Assembly: GCA_964554125.1 (NCBI GenBank)
Contig: CAZKNG010000006.1
Span: 1 to 58,366, forward strand
Origin: JAGHBT01 sp035311885
Lineage (GTDB): Bacteria; Krumholzibacteriota; Krumholzibacteriia; Krumholzibacteriales; WJIX01
Length of the DNA: 58,366 nucleotides
Direction: 5' to 3'
A program made the position numbers and the translations under genes. The notes beneath the pieces were generated by a model, which was given only the letters and a program-made list of their open reading frames with translations, had not been told where the DNA came from and did not search any database. How positions within the stretch are numbered: position 1 is the stretch's first letter; each line of letters begins with the position of its first letter. This document shows positions 43,879 through 52,476 of the stretch, piece by piece.

Positions 43879-44835
43879 ATGCAAAGACCTGAAATTAATG
43901 AAATACGAGATGCGTCCGATAGGATAGCTTCCTATATACACAACACTCCTGTTTTCAGATGCAAGGCTATAGACAAGCGGTTAGGACGCAGTGTTTTCTT
44001 TAAATGCGAAAATTTTCAAAAATCGGGATCCTTTAAGATAAGAGGAGCCGCAAACGCCGTGTTCTCTCTTGGGGAAGATAAAGCTGAAAAGGGGGTTGCC
44101 ACACATTCGTCAGGAAATCATGGAGCCGCCCTGGCTCTCGCCGCAAGGTTGAGGGGGATTGGATGTCATGTCGTTATGCCTGAAAATGCTCCAGGAGTAA
44201 AAGTCAAAGCGGTATCCGGATACGGAGCTGATATCTCTTTCTGCCCGCCCACACTGAAAGACCGTGAAAAAGTGTTAGCGGAACTTGCAGAAGAGACAGG
44301 GGCCGTTTTTATCCATCCATCCAACAACTCAGAGGTTATAGCCGGACAGGGGACAGCGGCGCTGGAGTTTCTTGAAGAGGTCCCGGATCTTGACGCCTTG
44401 ATAACACCTGTCGGCGGCGGCGGGCTTCTCAGCGGTTCAGCGATATCAGCCGCGGCCTTTAAAGCTGAAACAGCCGTTATTGCCGCGGAACCTGAGGGGG
44501 CGGATGACGCGTTCCGTTCTTTTAAATCCGGGAAATTAATTCCATCTGAAAATCCTGAGACAATAGCCGACGGCCTACTGACATCCCTTAGTGATCTCAC
44601 CTTCTCGATTATAAGAAGATATGTAAGCGATATCGTCACGGTCAGTGAAGAGAATATCGTGCGGGCGATGAGGCTAATCTGGGAGAGAATGAAGATCGTA
44701 GTAGAACCTTCAGCAGCTGTCGCGCTCGCGGCTATGCTGGAAAGTAATGACAGTATTCCCGGCAAACGGGTCGGGATTATTCTATCTGGCGGGAATGTTG
44801 ATCTAGGCGCCCTGCCTTTTTCTGGAAATATGTAA
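43879..44835 (+). CDS. PLP-dependent threonine dehydratase/serine racemase-like enzyme
   Basis: 318 residues, the length of catabolic threonine dehydratases and serine racemases without an ACT domain. The Schiff-base lysine K53 is in SGSFKIRGAANAV, the SSGNH loop in THSSGNHGAALALAA, and the phosphate-binding glycine loop in ITPVGGGGLLSG. The C-terminal IILSGGNVDLG is typical. It deaminates threonine/serine to oxo acids or racemises serine; the choice cannot be made from these motifs. It follows the tagged protein gene by 3 bases but is unlikely to be functionally related to it. Confidence 0.9.
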   Translation: MQRPEINEIRDASDRIASYIHNTPVFRCKAIDKRLGRSVFFKCENFQKSGSFKIRGAANAVFSLGEDKAEKGVATHSSGNHGAALALAARLRGIGCHVVMPENAPGVKVKAVSGYGADISFCPPTLKDREKVLAELAEETGAVFIHPSNNSEVIAGQGTAALEFLEEVPDLDALITPVGGGGLLSGSAISAAAFKAETAVIAAEPEGADDAFRSFKSGKLIPSENPETIADGLLTSLSDLTFSIIRRYVSDIVTVSEENIVRAMRLIWERMKIVVEPSAAVALAAMLESNDSIPGKRVGIILSGGNVDLGALPFSGNM

Positions 44836-44905
44836 GTTATAATTTTCTACTTAACTTATAAACTGTTATTGTTCTTCCTTTTCTATCTTTACTTCCTTAT
44901 ACGCA

Positions 44906-44934
44906 TTGACTGCTTGCAGGGCAGGGTTTATAAT
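44906..44934 (+). promoter_or_regulatory. Strong sigma-70-type promoter before the GT2 gene
   Basis: TTGACT (44906-44911), a 17-base spacer, and TATAAT (44929-44934), the closest match to the consensus in the window. The leader to the ATG at 45088 would be ~145 bases. Confidence 0.75.
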
Positions 44935-45087
44935 AACTTCATGATAATGTAAAAAAGTACAATTTCATAAACGATGAACCTGGTTTGGAATTCAATTAAT
45001 ATGAGATTTTGTTGTTTTTTATATATTTAATTATACAGGTATAGAAGTTGCGTGAATAAAACTTCCCGGGAATGAAAGGAATAATTA

Positions 45088-45948
45088 ATGAATAAAAGAA
45101 AAATATCTGTAATAATTCCAGCTTATAATGAAGAAGATGGGTTAGAACCCGCGCTTTCTGGGCTTATGCCCCTTGCCAGAGAAAAAGGCTGGGAAGTAAT
45201 AGTTGTTAATGATGGATCCACAGACAATACGGGCGATATTGCTTCTAAGCAGGGAGCAAAAGTTATTTCACATCCTCAAAACAAAGGGTACGGAGCTTCT
45301 CTTAAGACAGGTATAAGAAATGCCGAAGGTGAAATTGTTGTAATTATGGATTCAGACGGGCAGCACAAAGCGGATGATATAGAAAGACTGCTTGAGCATA
45401 CGGATAAGTATGAAATGGTGGTCGGATCAAGGAGTAAGGATGTTCTGGTAAGAGCTCCCGGGAAAAAGCTTCTTTCAATAGTTGCGAATTTCTTAAGCGG
45501 AGTAAAGATTCCGGATCTTAATTCCGGATTTAGAGCTTTCTACAGGGACAAAGTAGAAAGTTTTATGCATTTCTGTCCCAATGGTTTTTCTTTCTCAACA
45601 ACTATCACGCTGGCTTTTCTCCGTGAGGGATTCAATGTTAAATATGTCCCTATTGATGCTGCTTCCCGCGTTGGAAGGACTAGTTCAGTTAAATTCTTCA
45701 GAGACGGGTACAAGGCATTTATGCTTATTATTAGAGTTATTGTCTTATTCAATCCGCTAAAGGTTTTTGTTCCGGCCTCGATCTTCATGTTTTTTCTCGG
45801 AGTATTATTTACTATATATGGAATTACTACTGTAGGGAGAATAGTCGACACGGGAATTTTAATTATGCTCTCAAGTGTTATTCTATTCTTCATGGGTGTT
45901 CTGGCAGATCAGGTATCATCAATCAGGCGTGAAAGGAGACTTGATTGA
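45088..45948 (+). CDS. Family 2 glycosyltransferase (polyprenyl-phosphate sugar transferase-like)
   Basis: 286 residues behind AAAGGA. GT2 motifs: SVIIPAYNEEDGL at the N-terminus, VVNDGSTDNTGDI, VIMDSDGQHKADDI (DxD), and SGFRAFYRDKVESF (catalytic and acceptor region). Two membrane helices near the C-terminus (VPASIFMFFLGVLFTIYGI; TGILIMLSSVILFFMGVLAD) place it at the inner membrane, as in DPM1- and GtrB-type enzymes that load sugars on polyprenyl phosphate. It overlaps the flippase-like gene start by four bases, making an operon. Confidence 0.9.
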   Translation: MNKRKISVIIPAYNEEDGLEPALSGLMPLAREKGWEVIVVNDGSTDNTGDIASKQGAKVISHPQNKGYGASLKTGIRNAEGEIVVIMDSDGQHKADDIERLLEHTDKYEMVVGSRSKDVLVRAPGKKLLSIVANFLSGVKIPDLNSGFRAFYRDKVESFMHFCPNGFSFSTTITLAFLREGFNVKYVPIDAASRVGRTSSVKFFRDGYKAFMLIIRVIVLFNPLKVFVPASIFMFFLGVLFTIYGITTVGRIVDTGILIMLSSVILFFMGVLADQVSSIRRERRLD

Positions 45949-46970
45949 GATTATCTGAAAAGGCTAAATTCCTTAGAGGCAAGAAAGCCAGAATTACTAT
46001 GCAGGCCCTTGGGATTGCACTTTTTATTTACATTTTAATAAGCATCGATCTTTCCAAGGCGTTAAGATCTCTTTCCAGAATAACATTATACGAAGCACTC
46101 CTTGTCATAGCTCTTCTGATTGTAATTACTTTCATCAAAGGATTCAGGTGGCGATTGATTGTAGCGGGGCAGGGTACAGAAATTCCTATGTTTCGTTCGT
46201 TTCTGCTCTATTATGCCGGTTTATATCTAGGTTTTATTACTCCGGGGAAGGTTGGAGATTTTATTAAGAGTATCTATCTGGTAAACAGGGGCTTGTCGGT
46301 AGGCAGAGCTGTATTCAGCTCATTCTTAGACAGAATGGGTGATGTGATATTTCTTGTTCTAATTGGTTATATCAGCCTCCTGTTTTTCCCCGGGCTTTTC
46401 AGTAACCAGATTCTTATAAGCACGCTGATTCTGATTGTTACCCTGGCGGTATCTCTGGCTGTATTCTGGAGAAGGGATATTTTGACCCGTCTTATAAGGC
46501 AATTCGGCGCGTATGTGTTACCCTCAAGATTTGTTTCAAGGATGGATCAGGCGTTATCCGGTATGCTTAAGGAGTTTGATACTCTGGATGTCCGTTCATC
46601 GATAAGTATTGTATTACTGACCCTTACCGGTTGGTTTCTACAATATCTGATTTTTATTATTTTCGCGGATCTTCTTTCACTGAATATCTCCGTATTTATC
46701 GTGGTCGCATCTGTCTCTGCCGCTATCTTTACTTCTATGATCCCTATATCTATATCAGGATTAGGCACGCGCGAGCTGGTTCTGATTTTTATATTCAGTA
46801 GAATTGGATTATCAAGTGAAAGTGCTGTGTCATTTTCTTTCTCTTTTATATTAGTTACTTTTGTTCAGTGTATTATAGGGTTGCTGTGCTGGCTTACCGG
46901 GCCTTTCTATGCCGGAGATCTCAGATCGATAACTGATGAGGAGAAAGAACCTGAAAAAAACAGTAAATAA
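45945..46970 (+). CDS. UPF0104/YbhN-type membrane protein (lysylphosphatidylglycerol synthase TM-like)
   Basis: 341 residues from TTG 45945, behind GGAGAC, overlapping the GT2 stop (TTGA). Seven or eight hydrophobic segments, with the family motifs LIVAGQGTEIPMFRSFLLYYAGLYLGFITPGKVGDF and SFLDRMGDV. The SISGLGTREL motif near the C-terminus is also typical. Members act as flippases of lipids or polyprenyl sugars. The pairing with the GT2 suggests it moves the lipid-linked sugar made by that enzyme; this is inference. Confidence 0.86.
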   Translation: MRLSEKAKFLRGKKARITMQALGIALFIYILISIDLSKALRSLSRITLYEALLVIALLIVITFIKGFRWRLIVAGQGTEIPMFRSFLLYYAGLYLGFITPGKVGDFIKSIYLVNRGLSVGRAVFSSFLDRMGDVIFLVLIGYISLLFFPGLFSNQILISTLILIVTLAVSLAVFWRRDILTRLIRQFGAYVLPSRFVSRMDQALSGMLKEFDTLDVRSSISIVLLTLTGWFLQYLIFIIFADLLSLNISVFIVVASVSAAIFTSMIPISISGLGTRELVLIFIFSRIGLSSESAVSFSFSFILVTFVQCIIGLLCWLTGPFYAGDLRSITDEEKEPEKNSK

Positions 46971-47305
46971 TTACATTCAGTTAATAGATTTATAATCCGC
47001 ATTTTTTTCAGAATACGGATGATTCCCGGATTTATCCGTATATGACAGGAAATTAATGGAATTATCACTGAGAAAAAATCTTTCTACCTCCTTATTTTTC
47101 TGGGCGGGTTTTTCTCTTTTTACGCTTCTTTGCGCATTGCGGTATCAAATATGATCGGATTGCTCTATTCGTTGAATAAATAGCCTTCAGTTCTTGAATT
47201 AATATTTCAATAAGTTACAATTATGCTGATAGAGGTCAGCGTTTGGATATATTCTGAACGGACAGCAGCGTGTGTTGTTATGCCAAACCCAACAGGGAGG
47301 AAAAG
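46971..47305. other. Intergenic region
   Basis: 335 bases between the flippase-like gene and the aminopeptidase. ATACGGAT (47013-47020) and ATCCGTAT (47034-47041) form an 8-bp stem with a 13-base loop but without a T tract. No clear promoter or RNA gene. Confidence 0.4.
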
Positions 47306-48250
47306 ATGAACAAGCTATACAAGGCCGCTAAAAAGACGATATACGATGGTCTCAAACTGAAGAGGGGAGAGAGCCTGCTTCTTGTAACTGACAGAAAGAA
47401 GATGAGAATCGCGGAAGCTATTGCCCACTGGGGCAAAAAGAAGAACGCGGAAGTAACCACATATCTTATGACAGAGACTTTAAGACCTATAGCCCGGCCC
47501 ACCGCAATCTTTAAATCAATGATGCGAAAGGCGGATGCTACGATATATATGCTTGACGCCAGAGTAGAAGAGAAACCGTTCAGGGCTTATATGGTTGAAA
47601 ATGGAGCTAAAAAGGGCAGAATCATCATGATGCCGGGTATAACTTCTAATATGATGGAAAGGCTTGTAAATATCGATTATAAGAAACTTAACACCTTGAC
47701 CAGAAAGGTGATAAGAAAGCTTAAAGACTCCACACAGGTCCACGTGACTAACCATCTGGGAACAGATATTACATTCAGCGTCAAGGGGCGCAGCTGGGAA
47801 AATGACAATGGGAGAATATCGAAGATGGGAGAACACGGCAACCTTCCCGCCGGCGAGTGCTATACCTGCCCGGTTGAGAAGACATTTACAGGCAAAATTG
47901 TGATAAGTCTGATAGATGACAAGAAGGGAAAGGGGACGATGGTCTTTGAAAAGGGCAAGCTTGTCGATTACAAGGGTAGAGGCGTAAGAGAAATTGTAAA
48001 GACTATCGGAAAAGATCCTTCCGGTTATATAATCGGTGAATTCGGGATAGGGACTAACAGGGGAGCTAAAATATGCCGGAATATGCTTGAAGCTGAGAAG
48101 GCCTTTGGTACGGTGCATTTTGCCATAGGTGACAGTTATGGTCTCGGAAAGAACAAGAGCAAATGGCACTTTGACGGACTCGTCGAGAAGGCAACCCTTT
48201 CAGCGGGCAGGAAGGAAATTATCAGGAAGGGTAAGTTTCTGGTAAAGTAG
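47306..48250 (+). CDS. M29-like leucyl aminopeptidase (AmpT/AmpS type)
   Basis: ATG 47306 follows GGGAGGAAAAG; the frame opens 12 codons earlier. 314 residues, shorter than the ~410 of characterised M29 enzymes. Motifs: HVTNHLGTDITFSVKGR, GNLPAGECYTCPVE, GYIIGEFGIGTN, GTVHFAIGDSYG and KSKWHFDGL, which supply the Glu, Glu, His and His-x-Asp metal positions. The family removes N-terminal residues, preferring Leu, with two divalent metals. Cytosolic. It may finish degradation of peptides brought in by the OPT transporter, which is inference. Confidence 0.88.
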   Translation: MNKLYKAAKKTIYDGLKLKRGESLLLVTDRKKMRIAEAIAHWGKKKNAEVTTYLMTETLRPIARPTAIFKSMMRKADATIYMLDARVEEKPFRAYMVENGAKKGRIIMMPGITSNMMERLVNIDYKKLNTLTRKVIRKLKDSTQVHVTNHLGTDITFSVKGRSWENDNGRISKMGEHGNLPAGECYTCPVEKTFTGKIVISLIDDKKGKGTMVFEKGKLVDYKGRGVREIVKTIGKDPSGYIIGEFGIGTNRGAKICRNMLEAEKAFGTVHFAIGDSYGLGKNKSKWHFDGLVEKATLSAGRKEIIRKGKFLVK

Positions 48251-48276
48251 ATTTGGGGTTCAGAGGGCGTTAAAAA

Positions 48277-49737
48277 TTATGAGGGAGCGGGCATTTCCCG
48301 TTCCCTCCTGTTTTTATCTATGACATTCTTAGTAGCTGCAATCAGACCGAAAATAAGCCAGATAAAGAAAGTGTACTTATTATTTCTCAGATATTCGATC
48401 TTTAGTTGATCGAAGAGGAAGATAATAATAACGATATGAAGTATTTTCATAAAGGCTTCAGGGAAGGGGGAAGTTACTATTGAACTCTTTAAACCTGCAA
48501 ATGTTTTTCTAACCAGTCTGTATATTAAGAACAGAAAGGCTGATAGTCCAAAGAGTCCTGTGATATTAAAATAAAACAGGTAAAGGTTATGAGGCCATAC
48601 AATATCTTTAAAAGTCGTTTTTGTAAAATCCCATCCAACACCTTGCCCAAATATCGGGTGTTTCATTCCTCTCTCAAATGCAGCTTCCCAGAGCCCAGTA
48701 CGACTATCTGGTACAAACCCCTTAGAAAAAGTGGTCCCAATAACTCTGTCAAAAAGAGAGCCAGATGTTGTATAATTGGCTACAAATCCTTCCAGTGTTA
48801 TAATTACAATTACAATCGCAGCCACAAGATAGACAAATCTTGTTATATTGAGTTCTTTCCTGGAAAGAAATATTAGATAGATTATTCCAAGAATGAAGGA
48901 GAAAAATGCCCCCCTTGTAATTGTAGCAAACAGCATAAGAAGATCAGCAATAAGGAGCATTCCTAGTAAAATTTTTATTGCCATACCTCTGGATCTAACT
49001 AATTTAAAGAAAATAAGAAATGCGTTGATAGCAAGAAATTCTCCATGGAGTTCATAACTATGAAAAGGCCCCATCATTCTTAGCCCCTTCATAACAAGCT
49101 TCGTTTTATGAGTAGTATACAACCAATTTGGTATTATTACTTTTCCGGGAAAAAACATTTCTACAATAGTAAATAAAATTACCAATGCTGCAGTTATCAT
49201 AATTATATTGACTGTTTTTCTGAGTTTTTCTTCGTCATTGACAACATTGAATATAAGGAGCATAAAGACTATGGTGGCAAGGAAATTAGCAATATTAACA
49301 AAGGTGTTTTTCATAATTTCAGCCTCGAAAGGAACATTTATGAAAGACAAGATATACGAGGCGATAATCAAGAGAAGAGGCAGAGAAATTGTTTTATCAA
49401 GATGTATTTTGTAGTGCCCTGTTGAAACTCTTACAAGATAAGTGAGCAGGATTATTAGTATAAAGATAAAGTTTGAATTGCCCCATGATATGGAAAATGG
49501 AAAAGGGTAGCTTATTATAACAAGCCAGGTAGCGGCGAGAGCGGAGAAATTCCATAGCATTAGTACAAGAATCGAACCGACTATTGCCTCTATAACTCTC
49601 TTGTTTGGATTATATATTTGGCTCCCTACAAGCAAGCCTACACCTGCGGTAATAATAAGGGTCTTAAATTTTGACAGATTCCCTTTCAGGAATCCTTCTT
49701 TCTCCCGTGATAAATAATTTTTTTCCGATTCTTTCAT
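48277..49737 (-). CDS. O-antigen ligase-family (Wzy/WaaL-like) membrane protein
   Basis: ATG 49737 with TAGGTGAT upstream; the frame opens from a TTG seven codons earlier. About 486 residues with ten to twelve hydrophobic segments spread over the length. The family's large periplasmic loop is followed by GQGVGWDFTKTTFKD and VWPHNLYLFYFNITGL, where the WPHN histidine is the conserved ligase/polymerase residue. Members join O-antigen or other glycans to lipid A, polymerise repeats, or act in exopolysaccharide systems. It lies apart from the GT cluster. The 3' end of the coding region doubles as half of the terminator at 48281-48315. Confidence 0.87.
   Translation of the reverse strand: MKESEKNYLSREKEGFLKGNLSKFKTLIITAGVGLLVGSQIYNPNKRVIEAIVGSILVLMLWNFSALAATWLVIISYPFPFSISWGNSNFIFILIILLTYLVRVSTGHYKIHLDKTISLPLLLIIASYILSFINVPFEAEIMKNTFVNIANFLATIVFMLLIFNVVNDEEKLRKTVNIIMITAALVILFTIVEMFFPGKVIIPNWLYTTHKTKLVMKGLRMMGPFHSYELHGEFLAINAFLIFFKLVRSRGMAIKILLGMLLIADLLMLFATITRGAFFSFILGIIYLIFLSRKELNITRFVYLVAAIVIVIITLEGFVANYTTSGSLFDRVIGTTFSKGFVPDSRTGLWEAAFERGMKHPIFGQGVGWDFTKTTFKDIVWPHNLYLFYFNITGLFGLSAFLFLIYRLVRKTFAGLKSSIVTSPFPEAFMKILHIVIIIFLFDQLKIEYLRNNKYTFFIWLIFGLIAATKNVIDKNRREREMPAPS
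48281..48315. terminator. Terminator overlapping the O-antigen ligase 3' end
   Basis: GAGGGAGCGGG (48281-48291) and CCCGTTCCCTC (48297-48307) form an 11-bp stem with one G-T pair and a 5-base loop, then CTG and five T on the plus strand. The stem is made from the last codons (ending REMPAPS) of the convergent ligase gene. It serves the aminopeptidase gene. Confidence 0.82.
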
Positions 49738-49791
49738 ATCACCTAAGTGTTTATGCAAAAAAGATACCCGAAGCGCTATATAATCGGTCTG

Positions 49792-50964
49792 TTAAATTAA
49801 TGTTATCTCTTTCTGAGGATCAGAGAGGAACTTGCCGCCATCTCTTTTTACTACTATTATTTCTTCTATTGTCGCGACTCCGTAGTCAGGCATTATTATT
49901 CTCGGCTCGAGGGTATAAACCTGGTTTTCTTCAATTTTCAGATAGGGCAGTTTTCCGTATCTTTCCCATTCCGGGCAGAGAAGCCCCGCTCCGTCGTGAG
50001 TTTTTCTGCCTACCTGGTGCCCCAGAGCGTGAGGGAATTCCTCATAACCTCTCTCTGTAATATATCCTCTTACAATCGAATCTATCTCTCTCCCCTCCAT
50101 TCCGGGTCTTATCTTCCGTGCTCCAAGCGCTATAGAATCACGGATTGTATTGAATGCTTCTAATACTTCTTCGGGAGCTTGCCTTTCGTCCTTACGAAGG
50201 AAATACCAGGTCCGCTGGAGGTCAGAGCAGTATCCTTTCATTCTTGTGCCGAAATCTATATTAAGCACGTGTCCGGGTTTTATCTTTCTATCTGTAGGCT
50301 GAGCGTGGGCTCCCGCTGATTCCGGTCCCGTAAAGACGGCAGGGCACTGAGAGCTTTCCCAGGAAGTCTCGACACCTTCCCTTTTTACTTCGCCCAGGAT
50401 AAATTCGGCTACTTCTTTTTCTGTCATTCCGGGTTTTATTATTCCGGTTACACGTGAGAATATATCCAGAGTGAGGTCTATATTCTCCCTGATCCTGTTT
50501 ATTTCCTCCGGGGTTTTTCTACCCCTCAATTTAGAGATTATATCTTCAGAGCTTACCAGGGAATCTTCAAATTCAGTTCCCTTCAAATAATCTTTAAGTG
50601 TTAAAAACATTCCGTGACTTAAACCGTCAGCCATTATATCATTCTCAGAAAAATTTATTGCTATTTTCTCAGGGGATATACGTCTAAGTTCACCGAGAAG
50701 CGTTTTCCCAATTCCCTCTTTGTAACCTATTACATTATAACCGCCGGTTTCTCTTATCCTGGTTTCATCCAGGCTGCCTACGATTGCGATCGCTTTCTCT
50801 TCCGCGGTAATAAGAAAAGCGGAATGCCAAGTACAGTTTTCACCCAGAATAAGATCAAGGACAGGATCGCCGTTTGATTCAGTCTCTCTTACGAATGTAA
50901 GCCAGAGGTCTACGTCTGTTTCTTTCAGTATTTCGCCGGCCTGTTTTATCTTCTCCCTTATCAT
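49792..50964 (-). CDS. M24-family metallopeptidase (Xaa-Pro dipeptidase/aminopeptidase-like)
   Basis: 390 residues, ATG behind GGGGAGG. An N-terminal creatinase-like domain (to ~165) precedes the pita-bread domain. The metal ligands are all visible: Asp in NIDFGTRMKGYCSD (two), His in FPHALGHQVGRK, Glu in VYTLEPRIIMP and Glu in VATIEEIIVV. It hydrolyses X-Pro peptide bonds with two Mn/Co ions. With prolyl oligopeptidase, the OPT transporter and the M29 enzyme it adds to a peptide-use theme in the window. No signal peptide. Confidence 0.92.
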   Translation of the reverse strand: MIREKIKQAGEILKETDVDLWLTFVRETESNGDPVLDLILGENCTWHSAFLITAEEKAIAIVGSLDETRIRETGGYNVIGYKEGIGKTLLGELRRISPEKIAINFSENDIMADGLSHGMFLTLKDYLKGTEFEDSLVSSEDIISKLRGRKTPEEINRIRENIDLTLDIFSRVTGIIKPGMTEKEVAEFILGEVKREGVETSWESSQCPAVFTGPESAGAHAQPTDRKIKPGHVLNIDFGTRMKGYCSDLQRTWYFLRKDERQAPEEVLEAFNTIRDSIALGARKIRPGMEGREIDSIVRGYITERGYEEFPHALGHQVGRKTHDGAGLLCPEWERYGKLPYLKIEENQVYTLEPRIIMPDYGVATIEEIIVVKRDGGKFLSDPQKEITLI

Positions 50965-51132
50965 TTAAGATTCCTCCCCGCAGTTTATAGGCATTATCAT
51001 TTTTATAGATAATAACAATAAAAAAGATGATAGAAAACACCTTTTAATTTAAACAATTTTCAGTGTTATCTACTTGAATCTATATAATAACCTGTTGATA
51101 AATGATTCGGGGAACGCCAAATCCTTTTGCTG

Positions 51133-51161
51133 TTGACAGTTAAAACCGATTCTCTTATTCT
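51133..51161 (+). promoter_or_regulatory. Likely murB promoter
   Basis: TTGACA (51133-51138), a 17-base spacer, and TATTCT (51156-51161). The -35 is perfect, the -10 has four of six. The leader of ~85 bases contains AAGGAG and its complement nearby. Confidence 0.55.
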
Positions 51162-51247
51162 TGTGATAAATTTTTAAGGAGATAAATCCTCATCACGAAT
51201 GATAAAATTGTTTAATGATTCTAAATCCGGAAAAACCTGTGATATAA

Positions 51248-52162
51248 ATGAATAAAAAACAGATTGATGTAATTCGAAGTAATGTGGAAGGTCTTATTCT
51301 TCACGGAGAGCCCCTTTCTAATCACACAAGCTACAAAATAGGCGGGAGGGCGGAGTATATGCTCTGTCCGGAATCCTCCGACGGCGCTCAATGGATCTAT
51401 GAGTTTGCAAAAAAAGAATCTATACCACTGACTATTATCGGGGCAGGTTCAAATATAATTGTTCCCGACAATGGTATCGATGGTATTGTGTTGAAGTTGA
51501 GAAATAGCTCCGCCCCAATAGTGGATGCCGGCGGAGGCAGAATTCTGGCTGATGCGGGAGTGATTTTATGGGATCTTGCTAGAGAAACCGCGCGAATGGG
51601 ACTTCGTGGTTTGGAACCTGTTGCCGGTATTCCTGGTACGGTCGGAGGCGCGGTTTATATGAATGCGGGAACAAAAGATGGAGATATAGCTTCTTTACTG
51701 GAAAAAGTGGAAGTTCTCACAAGCAGGGGCAGAAAAAGAGTGTTTTTAAAGAATGAGCTCTCATTTGGATATAGAAAGAGCGCACTGCAGGGAACAAACT
51801 GGTTGATTCTTCGTGCACAATTTAAATTGAAAAGAGGAAATCCGGAACAATTGAAGAAAATAATTGAACAGATACAGAAAGAAAGGCAAAGTAAATTTCC
51901 ACTTGAAGTGCCAAGCGCTGGCAGTGTTTTCAAAAGACCCCGGGGTGATTATGCTGGGCGTCTTATCGAAGAAGCTGGATGTAAGGGGATGAAAGTAGGG
52001 GGGGCTTCAGTTTCCAGAAGCCACGCAAATTTTATTATAAACTCCGGCGGAGCTACTGCCGATGATATCCTGAAACTAATATCGGAAGTACGGCGGCAGG
52101 TTTACGATAAGTTTGGAATTTATCTGGAACTGGAGCAGGAATTAATCGATTCAGTAAAGTAG
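51248..52162 (+). CDS. murB: UDP-N-acetylenolpyruvoylglucosamine reductase
   Basis: 304 residues, the length of type II MurB. NHTSYKIGGRAEYML starts the FAD domain, then TIIGAGSNIIVPDNGIDG, GLEPVAGIPGTVGGAVYMNAG, FGYRKSALQG, PSAGSVFKRP with the catalytic Ser, and GCKGMKVGGASVSRSHANFIIN. It reduces UDP-GlcNAc-enolpyruvate to UDP-MurNAc with NADPH in peptidoglycan synthesis. The ATG lacks a strong ribosome site. No other mur genes are adjacent. Confidence 0.96.
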   Translation: MNKKQIDVIRSNVEGLILHGEPLSNHTSYKIGGRAEYMLCPESSDGAQWIYEFAKKESIPLTIIGAGSNIIVPDNGIDGIVLKLRNSSAPIVDAGGGRILADAGVILWDLARETARMGLRGLEPVAGIPGTVGGAVYMNAGTKDGDIASLLEKVEVLTSRGRKRVFLKNELSFGYRKSALQGTNWLILRAQFKLKRGNPEQLKKIIEQIQKERQSKFPLEVPSAGSVFKRPRGDYAGRLIEEAGCKGMKVGGASVSRSHANFIINSGGATADDILKLISEVRRQVYDKFGIYLELEQELIDSVK

Positions 52163-52476
52163 CTTTAAATTGCGAAAGAATAACGGATGATAAATGGACA
52201 AAGGCAATATGAATTTGACATTCTCCGGATTGCCCGAGCATTGAGCGTGGTTTTGTTTCACTATCAATCACACCAGCAAAATATATCGATTCCTATATAT
52301 TCAAAAAGTTAAAAGGATTTATTAACTCCATTTTTTAAATCAGTAAAATTGCGTTTATAATATATATATTGACAAGACTGATGAATATACGGTAGAAATC
52401 ATTATTAAATCTAAGATTTATCTAATGAGGTTTTTATAAATAGAGTTTCTAAGAGCAGTATCTGGAAGGAGGATCT
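52163..52476. other. AT-rich upstream region of the OPT transporter gene
   Basis: 314 bases. A perfect TATAAT at 52356-52361 has a weak upstream TTTAAA, and a TTGACA follows at ~52378. Either could drive the transporter. Nothing else was recognised. Confidence 0.4.

Noticed and set aside
47013..47041. ATACGGAT/ATCCGTAT inverted repeat considered as terminator of the flippase-like gene
   Set aside because: 13-base loop and no T tract; might be an operator but nothing supports it.
51199..51255. An 18-codon leader frame (MIKLFNDSK...) overlapping the murB start, with AAGGAG upstream
   Set aside because: The AAGGAG is 17 bases from the ATG, too far for translation, and the frame is short enough to be chance.
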